64,000 nt of DNA from Paraburkholderia polaris (lineage in GTDB: Bacteria > Pseudomonadota > Gammaproteobacteria > Burkholderiales > Burkholderiaceae), in contig NZ_JABBGJ010000001.1 in the NCBI RefSeq assembly GCF_012927345.1, positions 186,001-250,000 on the forward strand, given 5' to 3'. A program made the translations under genes and the position numbers. Below are positions 37,854 to 47,493 of the stretch, piece after piece; the first letter of the stretch is position 1, and each line of letters begins with the position of its first letter. The notes below the pieces were generated by a model, which saw only the letters and a program-made list of their open reading frames with translations, was not told where the DNA came from and searched no databases.

Positions 37854-37937
37854 ATGAGCGAGACGATGATCACCATAGGCGAATTGGCGAAGCGCTCGGG
37901 AGTCGCGACGAGTGCGATCCGTTGGGAAATTCGATGA
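37854..37937 (+). pseudogene. MerR/SoxR-like regulator, N-terminal remnant
   Basis: 27 codons: MSETMITIGELAKRSGVATS then AIRWEIR and a stop. The first 24 residues match the start of MerR-family helix-turn-helix domains, but the expected RYYE-type continuation is broken and the rest of the gene (about 110 residues or more) is absent. The operator upstream is intact. A deletion has joined this start to the lipocalin-like gene, whose ATG overlaps the remnant's stop (ATGA). Confidence 0.7.
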
Positions 37938-38395
37938 AACTCCCTGCTGCCGGACAACAGCGGCAGAGCTGCACCGGCCCGCAGCTCGGAACCTGGAAGC
38001 TACAGTCCTTCACGACTGAAGACATGGCGACCGGCCAGAAGACCGATATGTTCGGCGCGCACCCAATCGGCTATCTCAGCTATGGGCCGGACTGCCGGAT
38101 GTGCGCCATGCTGGTCAAGGAAGGACGAAAGGCGCCTGACACTCTCGTTCCAACCGACGCGGAGCGCGTCGATCTCTACGGCGGGTTTATCGCATACGCG
38201 GGGACCTACAGTATTGAGGGCGACAAAGTTAGCCACCACATCGACGCATCGTGGAATCAGTCGTGGACAGGGACGACTCAAGTGCGTCAGTTCAGAATCG
38301 ACGGCAACTCCTTGTACATAAGAACGCTGCCCGCGAAGGACCCTATGACCGGCAAGGAAACCTCGGCTGTCCTGGTCTGGATTAGGGTCGAGTAG
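37934..38395 (+). CDS. Lipocalin-like domain protein
   Basis: 153 residues from ATG 37934. Core: GTWKLQSFTTEDMATGQKTDMFGAHPIGYLSYGPDCRMCAMLV, IAYAGTYSIEGDKVSHHIDASWNQSWTGTTQVRQFRIDGNSLYI and a final beta strand; this is the lipocalin-5-type barrel often found as a stand-alone small protein. No signal peptide. The first ten or so residues before GPQLGTWKL may be fused sequence from a deletion, since homologues usually start close to the GTWKL strand. Ligand unknown. The ribosome site for ATG 37934 is poor, so expression may depend on coupling to the MerR remnant. Confidence 0.75.
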   Translation: MKLPAAGQQRQSCTGPQLGTWKLQSFTTEDMATGQKTDMFGAHPIGYLSYGPDCRMCAMLVKEGRKAPDTLVPTDAERVDLYGGFIAYAGTYSIEGDKVSHHIDASWNQSWTGTTQVRQFRIDGNSLYIRTLPAKDPMTGKETSAVLVWIRVE

Positions 38396-38620
38396 ACGTG
38401 TATCTCTGGTGCGCCGGCCGAGCCCGCTCTTAACCCGGACTGGGGACGACTATTCTGCGCCGCTTGCCGCAGAGTCGGTGCCGGATTCTATGTCCGGCGT
38501 GGATCGCGTGCGGCCGGTTGGTATTCGGCAGAGGTCGGCCATAAGCGGTCTGCCGCGCCAGCGAACGATCGATCGATCACTCGACGGGCCCGGGGTCGCT
38601 CCGGAGCACACATCGAACGT

Positions 38621-39184
38621 CTAGGCGAGCAGCAGCAAGGCATCCGCGAGCGACAGCACCGTGGTGCGCGATTCGAATGCGGTGGAGAACAGATGTTCAT
38701 GTACCACCTGATCCGGGTCGTAACAGCAATCCTTGACCGTGTATAGGCGGAAGTCCGCGTCGCTCGCATACGCGACCGACGACAGCACGACACCGGTCGA
38801 CGCAATGCCAACCATAATCAGCGAATCGATACCTTGTGCGAGAAGTCGTGCCTGCAGATCGGTGCCGAAGAACACGCTGGCACGATGCGCGATGATGACC
38901 GGTTCACTGGCCTGCTGGCCCAACTCCGGCGCGATCCAGTCATCGACGAAGAGGCCAAGTTGTTTGATTCCCTGCCCATTCTTGTTCAATGGGCTGACTT
39001 CCGGATAGCCCGGACTGAACCGGAGGTTGGCGAAATAGACGCTGACGCCTTTGGCCCGCGCCGCGTCGCATAGCTTGCGTGTATTGGCGAGCAAGCCCGG
39101 CGCGACCGATGGAAAGAGCCCGAGAATGTCGGTCTGATAATGCATGACGACAAGCGCGGTTTGCGCCGGCGCGATTACCTCCAT
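38621..39184 (-). CDS. Isochorismatase-like hydrolase family protein
   Basis: 187 residues from ATG 39184 (AAGGAG 8 nt upstream; GTG 39190 is too close). The alpha/beta core is clear: ALVVMHYQTDIL at strand 1 and IDSLIMVGIASTGVVLSSVAYASDADFRLYTVKDCCYD near the end. The catalytic Cys of nicotinamidase-type members (TGVCV) is replaced (STGVVLSS), and the usual Lys position reads HRASVF. True isochorismatases also lack the Cys, so it may belong to that branch or have lost nicotinamidase-type activity. It is monocistronic with no informative neighbours. Confidence 0.82.
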   Translation of the reverse strand: MEVIAPAQTALVVMHYQTDILGLFPSVAPGLLANTRKLCDAARAKGVSVYFANLRFSPGYPEVSPLNKNGQGIKQLGLFVDDWIAPELGQQASEPVIIAHRASVFFGTDLQARLLAQGIDSLIMVGIASTGVVLSSVAYASDADFRLYTVKDCCYDPDQVVHEHLFSTAFESRTTVLSLADALLLLA

Positions 39185-39354
39185 TTGCACGTCTCCTTTA
39201 CTTCGGTACGCGGTTCGTATTCACAACCAGAGAACGTCGAACGCAGCGAAGCATCTTTTGTCAAAGCGACGCTTCGTTGCCGGGGAAATAATACTTCATT
39301 GCGTTCCTTCGATCCGCTGACCTGCGGCTGACCTGCGGTTGACTTACGGCTCAC

Positions 39355-41145
39355 CTACGGCAGCGGTGGGAAGTGCCGCTTGCCGGTATTGACCCGCAAG
39401 CGCCGGAAGCGCTCTTTCTTGTGCTCTTCGTCGAAGTGGGCAAGAGACGGTTTGACCAGATCGCTGCGCGACACAATGCCGATCAGTCGCAACGTTTCGG
39501 AGTCCGCGACCACGGGCAACCGCTCGAGACCGTGCACCGCCAGCCGCGTTGCGACGAGCCGGCAGGTTTCACTGGGCAATGCAAAAGCGGGGGAGCGGTG
39601 GCGCAACACGTCGGAGAGGCGCGAGTCGAGCGCATGCGCTGCCTCGTCATCGCGAATTTTTTCCAGTAGCGCGCGATCGACGACGCCCACCAGCACGCCT
39701 TGACGCACGACCGGATAGGCGCGATGTGCTTGCGTCGTGCCGAAGTACATTGCCAGCGCTTCGCGCACGGACAGATCGCCATCGATCGTCTCGACCGTAC
39801 GCGACATCACCTCGTCGACGTGGTGGCGCTCAAGCGGATCGACGCCGTATTCCCGGTAAATGTGATAACCGCGCCGGGCAATTTTCTCGGTCATGATGGA
39901 GCGTTTCATGACGACCGTTGCAAACCCGTGCGCGATCAGCGTCGCGGCGAGCAGCGGCAGCAACGCGTTGCTGTCGTGTGTGAGACCGAAGGCGAACACG
40001 ATCGCGGTCAACGGCGCGCCCAGCGTGGCGCCGAGCGTGGCCGCCATGCAGACGAGCGGCCATAGGGCCGGTTCGCCGCCCGGCAGCACGTGGCCGAACA
40101 CGACGCCGAGCCCCGCACCCAGCATGAGCAATGGAGCCAGGACGCCGCCTGAGGTGCCCGAGCCCAGTGCCACGACCCAGATGACCGCCTTCACGACCAG
40201 GATCGCCAGCGCGATCTGGATTGCAATGTGCTGGTGCAGCAGGTCGCCGATCACGTCGTAGCCGACGCCCAGCGCGCGAGGTTCGAAAAAGCCGCCGATG
40301 CCGACGGCGAGGCCGCCAAGCGCGGGCCACCACATCCAGTGGATGGGCAGCTTGCCGAATAGGTCTTCGGTTTTATACAGCGCGGCTGACAGGCCCGATG
40401 CGAGCGCGCCGGACATCAGCCCTGCGACGACGCAGGAGACCAGCGACATTGCACCGGGAGGCGCAGTCTCAAGCGGAAACAGCGGCCCCGTGCCGAAGAA
40501 TGCCGCGCGCGCAAACCCCGCGACGGCACACGCAAGCGCGACCGGCAGAAAACTGCGCGGGCGCCATTCGAACAGCAGCAGTTCGACCGCCAGCAAAACA
40601 GCCGCCACCGGCGTGCCAAAAACCGCCGTTATGCCCGCCGCTGCGCCGGCAACCAGCAGCGTCTTACGTTCAGCGGACGTGACCTTCACGCACTGCGCGA
40701 TCAGCGACCCCAGTGCGCCGCCTGTCATGATGATCGGGCCTTCTGCGCCGAACGGCCCGCCGCTGCCGATCACAATGCCGGACGACAGCGGCTTGAGAAT
40801 CGCCACTTTCGGCGACATGCGGCTCTTGCCGAACAGGATGGCTTCGATCGCTTCGGGAATGCCATGTCCGCGAATCTTCTCCGAGCCGTAACGGGCCATG
40901 AAACCGACGATGAGGCCGCCGATCACCGGAATGATCACCACCCAGATACCCAACGTGTTGAGCGCCGGTGAACGGTCCACAAACGAAAGTTGCTGGAAGA
41001 AGAACAGATTGGTGAACAGATGAATCAGACTCAGCAGTACGAACGCCGCGAGCGTGCTGAGGGCGCCGATCCCCGCTGCGAGTGCGGAAATGCCGGGCAG
41101 CCGCGCGTTGGTGGAAAAATCGCGCTTATGGGTGTCGAGACTCAT
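39355..41145 (-). CDS. ClC-type chloride channel/transporter with CBS domains
   Basis: 596 residues. The ClC selectivity-filter motifs are present in variant form: GHGIPEAIE, GSGGPFGAEGPIIMTGG and GTSGGVLAPLLMLGA. About ten membrane segments are followed by a cytosolic pair of CBS domains (DEVMSRTVETIDGDLSVREAL and LSDVLRHRSPAFALPSETC). It should move chloride, possibly as a proton antiporter. It starts 6 bp after marR on the same strand and is presumably under its control. No fluoride riboswitch is recognisable upstream. Confidence 0.92.
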   Translation of the reverse strand: MSLDTHKRDFSTNARLPGISALAAGIGALSTLAAFVLLSLIHLFTNLFFFQQLSFVDRSPALNTLGIWVVIIPVIGGLIVGFMARYGSEKIRGHGIPEAIEAILFGKSRMSPKVAILKPLSSGIVIGSGGPFGAEGPIIMTGGALGSLIAQCVKVTSAERKTLLVAGAAAGITAVFGTPVAAVLLAVELLLFEWRPRSFLPVALACAVAGFARAAFFGTGPLFPLETAPPGAMSLVSCVVAGLMSGALASGLSAALYKTEDLFGKLPIHWMWWPALGGLAVGIGGFFEPRALGVGYDVIGDLLHQHIAIQIALAILVVKAVIWVVALGSGTSGGVLAPLLMLGAGLGVVFGHVLPGGEPALWPLVCMAATLGATLGAPLTAIVFAFGLTHDSNALLPLLAATLIAHGFATVVMKRSIMTEKIARRGYHIYREYGVDPLERHHVDEVMSRTVETIDGDLSVREALAMYFGTTQAHRAYPVVRQGVLVGVVDRALLEKIRDDEAAHALDSRLSDVLRHRSPAFALPSETCRLVATRLAVHGLERLPVVADSETLRLIGIVSRSDLVKPSLAHFDEEHKKERFRRLRVNTGKRHFPPLP

Positions 41146-41151
41146 GGTGAC

Positions 41152-41565
41152 TCAAAAATCAATTTGAGGGACATTGAAGGTGCCCTTGAGCGACTTCAGT
41201 TCGGCACGGTGCATCTCGGCGAGACGGGCAAGCACCTGCTCACCCGCCTTCAACAAATGAACCTCGACCTGGCGGCGGTCCGTCTCACTGACCTTTCTGC
41301 GGACCAGATCGAGCGCCTCGCAGCGGGACACTAGCGCGACCACGCCGTGATGCTGCGCCTGGAGCCGTTCCGCAAGCTCGCCGACGGTTGCCCAGTCGCG
41401 CTCCGGATAACCCTTGATATGCAGGAGCAACAGATACTGCAAGGGTGTAATGCCTTCGCCCTGGGCAGCCTGTTCAGAAAAACGCTCGAAGCGCCGCATC
41501 TGGTAGCGAAACTCGGACAGTTGCTCGAAGTCCGCCTTGGTCAAGCTGCGTGCGAGTGTTTTCAT
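41152..41565 (-). CDS. MarR-family transcriptional regulator
   Basis: 137 residues from ATG 41565 (MKTLARSLTKADFEQL); the frame extends to 41595, but that start would overlap the operator region. The winged helix has TVGELAERLQAQHHGVVALVSRCEALDLVRRKVSETDRRQVEVHLLKAGEQVL with the DxR wing. It is first in the operon with the ClC channel. An ATATCA-N5-TGATAT inverted repeat sits 35 bp upstream, so it probably represses itself and the channel gene. Confidence 0.9.
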   Translation of the reverse strand: MKTLARSLTKADFEQLSEFRYQMRRFERFSEQAAQGEGITPLQYLLLLHIKGYPERDWATVGELAERLQAQHHGVVALVSRCEALDLVRRKVSETDRRQVEVHLLKAGEQVLARLAEMHRAELKSLKGTFNVPQIDF

Positions 41566-41600
41566 CGGCGTGCCGTGGAGAATGAGATAAAACACGAATT

Positions 41601-41617
41601 ATATCATGACGTGATAT
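41601..41617. promoter_or_regulatory. Inverted repeat before marR, probable operator
   Basis: ATATCA-TGACG-TGATAT, a perfect 6-bp-arm repeat in an AT-rich stretch directly upstream of marR. A TGATAT half-site recurs at 42919-42924 near a TATAAT (minus strand of 42905-42910) in front of the HPP gene, so the regulon may include it. Confidence 0.55.
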
Positions 41618-41654
41618 GTATGTCCGTGTTGAGCGTCGGTGTGCATGACAGTGG

Positions 41655-42863
41655 TTATGCCGCGTGCTGCTGCTTGGCGTAAGCCTGGCGATAGAGCCCG
41701 GCGATGAGGTCGGCTTGCGTGATCATTCCGGCAAGCCGCCGATTCGAGTCCAGAACCGGGATGTGGTGGTGCCCGTAGTTCGCGAATACCGGCACCAGTT
41801 CGACGATCGGCGTCGTCGCGTCAACCGTGCGAACGTCGACGTTCATCAAGGCGCCGACAAGCGGCGCCGGGGTGATACTGCGCCGGAACCAGCGTTGTAC
41901 GGGGGACGTCAGACCGGCCCCTTTGGTGAACGCCCGTTTATCGACAAGGTCGGCACGGGTCACGATGCCGATAACGTGCTGCTTCTCGTCAGTGACCGGG
42001 AGTGCCTTGATACGGCGCTGTTTCAGCAGACTCCATGCGGCGGAAGCTCTTGTGACGGCCGACACGGCGACGAGAGAGCGCGACATGATGTCCGCGCAGG
42101 TCAGTTCATTGAACGTGCGGGCGTAGGCCTGCAACTGAACGTCGCGCAGCAGAGATTCCAGATCGTCCGTGTCGATATCGAGCAATTCTCCGCGCCGGTT
42201 CAGCACCGCCTCGAGGTCCGCGCGCGTGAAACCTTCGTTCGCCGCCGCCGATGCTGCCGCGCTTTTGCCCGCACTCTGGACGACGTGCGGGTATCGATGC
42301 CCGGTAGCCGCGTGGTAGATGATCGCCGCGCACAGCAGCATCACTGATTGGATCGCGATCGGTTCGGCCACAAAGCGGTAGCCGAGAGCGTGCACAGTCG
42401 GACCGCCAAGGACCGCGGTCAGGGCCACCGCGCCCGACGGGGGGTGAACACACCGCAGCGCAAACATCGCACAGATGGCCAGCGCGACGGCCAAAGCGGC
42501 GGCACCCACCGGATCGGCGATCCAGCTTGCACAGGCAACGCCAACTGTAGCGGAGACGATGTTGCCGCCGATGATGGACCACGGTTGCGCAAGCGGACTG
42601 GCAGGAACCGCGAACAGCAGTACAGCCGAAGCGCCCATTGGAGCCACGAGGAGCGGAATGTTCGCTGCCGTTCCGAGAAGGACGTGCATGGTCCCGCCGG
42701 TGAACGCAATCCCCAGCAATGCGCCGAGACACGATCTGAGGCGTTCGGGCCACCGGACGGCAATGGGATGAGGGGCAAAGCTGGAAAGCCAGCGAATGAG
42801 AGCGTAGCGGGACAAGGTTCGAGTAGGAAAGTGGGGGGTATCACGTGGGATGGCACCACACAC
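41655..42863 (-). CDS. HPP family membrane protein with CBS domains
   Basis: 402 residues from GTG 42863; the start is uncertain and a TTG about 20 codons later is possible. Five membrane helices include the HPP signature ALRCVHPPSGAVALTAVLGG, followed by a linker and two CBS domains (CADIMSRSLVAVSAVTRASAAWSLL and LVGALMNVDVRTVDATTPIVELV). HPP proteins are implicated in nitrite or other anion transport in some organisms; CBS domains usually sense adenine nucleotides. The CBS parts resemble those of the ClC gene. It lies upstream of marR on the same strand, 89 bp away. Confidence 0.87.
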   Translation of the reverse strand: MCGAIPRDTPHFPTRTLSRYALIRWLSSFAPHPIAVRWPERLRSCLGALLGIAFTGGTMHVLLGTAANIPLLVAPMGASAVLLFAVPASPLAQPWSIIGGNIVSATVGVACASWIADPVGAAALAVALAICAMFALRCVHPPSGAVALTAVLGGPTVHALGYRFVAEPIAIQSVMLLCAAIIYHAATGHRYPHVVQSAGKSAAASAAANEGFTRADLEAVLNRRGELLDIDTDDLESLLRDVQLQAYARTFNELTCADIMSRSLVAVSAVTRASAAWSLLKQRRIKALPVTDEKQHVIGIVTRADLVDKRAFTKGAGLTSPVQRWFRRSITPAPLVGALMNVDVRTVDATTPIVELVPVFANYGHHHIPVLDSNRRLAGMITQADLIAGLYRQAYAKQQHAA

Positions 42864-43075
42864 TAAGGCGAAATCCTCACGAAACGAAAGAACGTGTCGT
42901 CATGATTATAGTTCATTGTGATATAAAATGAAGGCAAGCCTTCTCATGACGGGTTCTTGAAATGGGGTGCTTACGCGTTACACGCCTGCGGACGCTTCCA
43001 GTTCCGCAAGACGCTTGCGCAGCAACGCCGTATCCGCAGGCCCGAGCAACCACACGGGCCCGCGGCGTGACTCCG

Positions 43076-44326
43076 TTAAACCGCTTTGATTTCGCGCAGG
43101 TTGAAGATGTCCTGCTTGCTATACCCAAGGCTCGCCAGTACCTCATCCGTATGTTCGCCGAGGAGCGGCGACGCGGTGACTTCCGGCTTCATGTCCGAGA
43201 ACTTGATCGGACTACCGACCGTCAGATACGAGCCGCGTTTTTTGTGCGGCACTTCGACGATCGTGCCGCTCGCGCGCAAGGATGGATCGTTGGCCAGTTC
43301 CTTCATGGTCAGCACCGGTGCGCACGGAATGTCGAACTTGCGCAAGATGTCGACCGCTTCGAATTTGGTCTTGTCGGCGAGCCAGGCTTCGATGGTTCCG
43401 AAGATCTCGAAGATATGCGGTTGACGTGCTTCCGCAGTCTTATAGGCCGGATCGTCGATCCACTCGGGTTTGCCGAGGGCCTTGCAGATCGGCTCCCACG
43501 CATGGCCCTGGATCGTGAAGTAGATATACGCGTTCGGATCCGTTTCCCAGCCCTTGCATTTGAGTACCCAGCCCGGCTGACCGCCGCCGCCCGCATTGCC
43601 GCCGCGCGGCACCACATCGCTGAATTCGCCGTGCGGATACTGCGGATATTCCTCGAGATAACCCACGCGCTCCAGCCGTTGCTGATCCCGCAGTTTCACG
43701 CGGCACAGGTTCAGCACGCTGTCCTGCATCGACACCGCGACCTTCTGGCCTTTGCCGGTTTTGTCGCGCCCAAGCAGTGCGGTCAGAATGCCGATTGCCA
43801 GATGCATGCCGGTGTTGCTGTCGCCGAGCGCTGCAGCGCTAATGGTCGGCGGACCGTCCCAGAAGCCCGTGGTGGATGCCGCGCCGCCAGCGCATTGCGC
43901 CACGTTTTCGTAGACCTTCAGGTCGTCGTAGTGATGGCCGTCGCTGAAGCCCTTCACCGAAGCGACGATCATCTTCGGATTGAGCTCGTTCAGGCGTTCC
44001 CATGAAAAACCCATCCGGTCCAACGCGCCTGGGCCAAAATTTTCGACCAGCACGTCAGATTCGCGAATCAGTTTTTCGAGCACTTCCTTGCCTTCGGGCT
44101 TTTTCGTGTCCAACGTCAGCGACTTCTTGTTGCTGTTGAGCATCGTGAAGTAAAGCGCGTCGGCGTCGGGGATGTCGCGCAACTGATTGCGCGTCACGTC
44201 GCCCGAACCCGGTCTTTCAACCTTGATGACGTCGGCGCCGAACCAGGCGAGCAACTGGGTGCACGCAGGGCCGGCCTGAACGTGGGTGAAGTCGATGATC
44301 TTGATGCCTTCGAGAGGTTTGGTCAC
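43076..44326 (-). CDS. frc: Formyl-CoA:oxalate CoA-transferase
   Basis: 416 residues from GTG 44326, chosen because GGAG lies 8 nt upstream and the catalytic aspartate then falls at D169 (AALGDSNTG), the number known for the Oxalobacter enzyme. A longer open frame to 44650 runs back into oxc and was rejected. The enzyme transfers CoA from formyl-CoA to oxalate, giving oxalyl-CoA for Oxc. The Gly-rich loop [11 protein letters not shown] that closes on the active site is present. It is the last gene of the oxlT-oxc-frc operon. Confidence 0.95.
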   Translation of the reverse strand: MTKPLEGIKIIDFTHVQAGPACTQLLAWFGADVIKVERPGSGDVTRNQLRDIPDADALYFTMLNSNKKSLTLDTKKPEGKEVLEKLIRESDVLVENFGPGALDRMGFSWERLNELNPKMIVASVKGFSDGHHYDDLKVYENVAQCAGGAASTTGFWDGPPTISAAALGDSNTGMHLAIGILTALLGRDKTGKGQKVAVSMQDSVLNLCRVKLRDQQRLERVGYLEEYPQYPHGEFSDVVPRGGNAGGGGQPGWVLKCKGWETDPNAYIYFTIQGHAWEPICKALGKPEWIDDPAYKTAEARQPHIFEIFGTIEAWLADKTKFEAVDILRKFDIPCAPVLTMKELANDPSLRASGTIVEVPHKKRGSYLTVGSPIKFSDMKPEVTASPLLGEHTDEVLASLGYSKQDIFNLREIKAV

Positions 44327-44352
44327 TTTGGTATCTCCGTGGTTACGCTGGA

Positions 44353-46095
44353 TCACTTTTTCATCGCCGAGCTTTGCGGATTCAGATTCGTCAGGCGGCC
44401 GCTTTCGGTGCCGGCCGCTTCGTCGATGACGGCGTTGATCAAGGTCGGCTTGCCCAATGCGATCGCTTCGAGCAGCGCTTTCGTCAATTCCTCCGGCGTG
44501 GTCGCGTGATGGCCGACGCCGCCGAATGCCTCGATCATCTTGTCGTAGCGCGCACCCTTCACGAACACGGTCGGCGCGACATCCTTGCCGCCCGTCGGGT
44601 TCACGTCGGTGCCGCGATACACGCCGTTGTTGTTGAATACGATCGTGCAAACCGGCAAGTCGTAGCGGCAGATGGTTTCGAGTTCCATGCCGCTGAAGCC
44701 GAACGCGCTGTCACCTTCAATCGCGACAACCGGTTTGCCGCTCGTCACCGCCGCGCCGATCGCGAAGCCCATGCCGATGCCCATGATTCCCCACGTGCCA
44801 GAATCGAAGCGTTTGCGTGGCTCGGCCATATCGATGATGCTGCGCGCGTAGTCGAGCGTGTTCGCGCCTTCGTTGACGACGTTGATGTCCGGGCGCGTCT
44901 TCAGCACATCGCGGATGGCGCGCAACGCACTGTGGAAATTCATCGGTGACGGGTTTTTGTCGAGCGTGGCGGCCATCTTTGCGAGGTTCTTGCTCTTGCG
45001 CTCGGCGATCGCGCCGGTCCACTCGGCGCTCGGCTTCGCGAAGCCTGCATCGAGGCCCGCACGCAGTGCCGCCACGCACGAGCCGATATCGCCGATCACC
45101 GGCGCGGCAATCGCGACGTTGCTGTCGATTTCGGTCGGCGAAATGTCAACCTGAACGAACTTCTTCGGCTCTGCGCCCCACGTTTTGCCCTTGCCATGCG
45201 AGAGCAGCCAGTTCAGACGCGCGCCGATCAGCACAACGACGTCGGCTTCCTGCAGCACGAACGAGCGCGCCGCCGACGCCGATTGCTCGTGCGTATCGGG
45301 CAACAGGCCCTTCGCCATCGACATCGGCAGATACGGAATCCCGCTTTGTTCGACAAACGCGCGGATCTCCGCGTCAGCCTGCGCGTACGCGGCGCCCTTG
45401 CCGAGCAGGATCAGCGGACGCTTCGCGCTCTTCAGCACATCGATCGCACGCTTGACCGAGTCCGGCGCGGGCAACTGACGCGGCGCGGCGTCGACCACTT
45501 TGACCAGCGACTGTTGCGCCTTCACGGCGTCCAGCGTTTGCGCGAGGAGCTTGGCCGGCAAGTCCAGATACACGCCGCCCGGGCGGCCCGACACCGCGGC
45601 ACGAATAGCACGCGCCACGCCGATGCCGATGTCTTCCGCATGCAGCACGCGATATGCCGCCTTCGCGTACGGTTTGGCCGCGTTCAACTGATCCATTTCT
45701 TCGTAATCGCCCTGCTGCAGATCGACGATTTCGCGCTCGCTCGAACCGCTGATCAGGATCATTGGGAAGCAGTTGGTGGTCGCGTTGGCGAGCGCGGTCA
45801 GGCCGTTCAGAAAGCCCGGCGCCGACACCGTCAGACAGATGCCCGGCTTCTGCGTCATGAAGCCGGAGATGGCCGCTGCGTTGCCCGCGTGCTGTTCATG
45901 ACGAAAACCGATGAAACGCATCCCTTCCGCTTGTGCAAGCCGCGCGAGGTCGGTGATCGGGATGCCGACAAGACCAAAGATGGTGTTGATGTCGTTCAGT
46001 TTCAGCGCGTCGATGACGAGATGGAATCCGTCGGTCGTCTCGGCTGTCTGTTGCTTCGGGGTCGCTTCTTCTGTGGGCCTATCGGCTTCTGCCAT
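44353..46095 (-). CDS. oxc: Oxalyl-CoA decarboxylase
   Basis: 580 residues. Thiamine-diphosphate enzyme that converts oxalyl-CoA to formyl-CoA and CO2. The catalytic Glu is E67 ([11 protein letters not shown]), and the TPP/Mg motif is [22 protein letters not shown] then [24 protein letters not shown] distinguishes it from acetolactate synthase. It has about 20 extra N-terminal residues rich in Glu, Thr and Gln. It lies 26 bp before frc and 66 bp after oxlT. Together they allow growth on, or detoxification of, oxalate. Confidence 0.95.
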   Translation of the reverse strand: MAEADRPTEEATPKQQTAETTDGFHLVIDALKLNDINTIFGLVGIPITDLARLAQAEGMRFIGFRHEQHAGNAAAISGFMTQKPGICLTVSAPGFLNGLTALANATTNCFPMILISGSSEREIVDLQQGDYEEMDQLNAAKPYAKAAYRVLHAEDIGIGVARAIRAAVSGRPGGVYLDLPAKLLAQTLDAVKAQQSLVKVVDAAPRQLPAPDSVKRAIDVLKSAKRPLILLGKGAAYAQADAEIRAFVEQSGIPYLPMSMAKGLLPDTHEQSASAARSFVLQEADVVVLIGARLNWLLSHGKGKTWGAEPKKFVQVDISPTEIDSNVAIAAPVIGDIGSCVAALRAGLDAGFAKPSAEWTGAIAERKSKNLAKMAATLDKNPSPMNFHSALRAIRDVLKTRPDINVVNEGANTLDYARSIIDMAEPRKRFDSGTWGIMGIGMGFAIGAAVTSGKPVVAIEGDSAFGFSGMELETICRYDLPVCTIVFNNNGVYRGTDVNPTGGKDVAPTVFVKGARYDKMIEAFGGVGHHATTPEELTKALLEAIALGKPTLINAVIDEAAGTESGRLTNLNPQSSAMKK

Positions 46096-46161
46096 GATGT
46101 TTCTCCTTGGTCGCGGGACGTTATGGGGTTTTCGTCGTGAGTTGTGTGCTCACTTTGTTGT

Positions 46162-47493
46162 TCATTCAGGCGAGCCGCCGGGCGACGGCTGCAGCCGGGC
46201 TTCGGCGATGACCACGCCAGCCGGCGCGCCCGAGTTCTCGATCCAGCGCTTTCTCATGGGTGCGAGGATGAACTTCGCTGACACGGCTGCCGCGATCGAC
46301 ACCACCGCAGCCGAGATGAACACGGTGCTCCAGCCACCGTTCGCCGATAGCACCGACGCGATCGGCACCAGCATCGACGCGGTACCCTTCGCGGTATATA
46401 GCGTGCCGGCATTGGCCGCGGCGTATTTGCTGCCGAACGTGTCCGCGCAGGTCGCCGGGAAGATCGAGAAGATCTCGCCCCAGCACAGGAACACGGTGGC
46501 GGCGAAGAACATGAATGCGTAGGGGTTGTGGCCGAACTGCATGAGCCCCAGCAGCGCGACGCCTTCGCCGAGAAAGATCATGAACATCGTGTTTTCGCGG
46601 CCAATGCGGTCTGATAGAAAACCGCACAATGGACGCGTGAAGCCGTTGCAAAGGTTGTCGATCGACAGCGTCATCGTGAGCAGCGGCAGCGTGATGCCCA
46701 GCAGACTCACCGGCAGTTTGGCAAAGCCGTATTCCTTTGCGATCGGCCCGAGCTGCGCGGTCGCAATGATGCCGCCGGCCGCGACGAACACGAACATCAG
46801 ATACAGCACCCAGAAGAGCGGCGAACGGATCATCTCGCCGGGCGTGTAGTCGATCTTGCTTGCCACCACGCGTTTGACCGCGGCCGCGAATGCGGGCGGC
46901 TTTGGCCGTACCAGCATGGTGCCGAGCAGCAGAATGCAGACGCCCTGGAAAATGCCGAAGAACATGAACGTGTGCTCGTAGCCTGAGCGCTGGATCATGT
47001 TGGCGATTGGAATTACCGTGACGGCCGCGCCGGCGCCGAAACCTGCCGCGGTCAAACCGGCCGCGAGGCCGCGCTTGTCCGGAAACCATTTGAGCGCCGT
47101 GCCGACGCAGGTGCCGTACACGCAACCCGCGCCGATGCCAGCGATCACTGCGGCAACGTATAGCTCGGCGAGCGTGCTCGCATGCGCGTCGATGATCCAG
47201 CCGAGCGCCGCGCACAGCGAACCGCCGATCACAACCGGGCGCGGCCCGAACTTATCGACGAGCCAACCTTCGACGGGCACGAGCCAGGTTTCAGTGACGA
47301 TGAACACCGTGAACGCGGTCTGGATCGCCGCCTGTCCCCAATGGTGGGCGTTGTCCATCGGGACGACGAACAGCGTCCAGGCGTATTGCAGATTCGCGAC
47401 GAGCCCCATGCATACGATGCCGATCGCCAGCTGCACCCAGCGGTTTTGCCGGAACGGCGTACTGCCTGTCCCGGATACGTTGGAATGTCCCAT
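46162..47493 (-). CDS. oxlT: Oxalate/formate antiporter (MFS)
   Basis: 443 residues, twelve membrane helices. QLAIGIVCMGLVANLQYAWTLFVVPM at segment 1, VEGWLVDKFGPRPVVIGG at motif A and TLYTAKGTASMLVPIASVL in segment 11 match OxlT-type carriers; the Lys of the last motif is the oxalate-binding residue position in OxlT. It exchanges external oxalate for internal formate, completing the pathway with oxc and frc. It is first in the operon; its promoter should lie in the 458-bp region upstream. Confidence 0.93.
   Translation of the reverse strand: MGHSNVSGTGSTPFRQNRWVQLAIGIVCMGLVANLQYAWTLFVVPMDNAHHWGQAAIQTAFTVFIVTETWLVPVEGWLVDKFGPRPVVIGGSLCAALGWIIDAHASTLAELYVAAVIAGIGAGCVYGTCVGTALKWFPDKRGLAAGLTAAGFGAGAAVTVIPIANMIQRSGYEHTFMFFGIFQGVCILLLGTMLVRPKPPAFAAAVKRVVASKIDYTPGEMIRSPLFWVLYLMFVFVAAGGIIATAQLGPIAKEYGFAKLPVSLLGITLPLLTMTLSIDNLCNGFTRPLCGFLSDRIGRENTMFMIFLGEGVALLGLMQFGHNPYAFMFFAATVFLCWGEIFSIFPATCADTFGSKYAAANAGTLYTAKGTASMLVPIASVLSANGGWSTVFISAAVVSIAAAVSAKFILAPMRKRWIENSGAPAGVVIAEARLQPSPGGSPE

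Noticed and set aside
41146..42954. Fluoride riboswitch for the ClC channel
   Set aside because: The channel is translated 6 bp after marR and no GGNGAUGG-type motif was seen upstream.
44327..44650. N-terminal extension of the formyl-CoA transferase frame into oxc
   Set aside because: It would overlap the end of oxc by about 300 bp, its composition is unlike protein, and GTG 44326 places the catalytic Asp at position 169.
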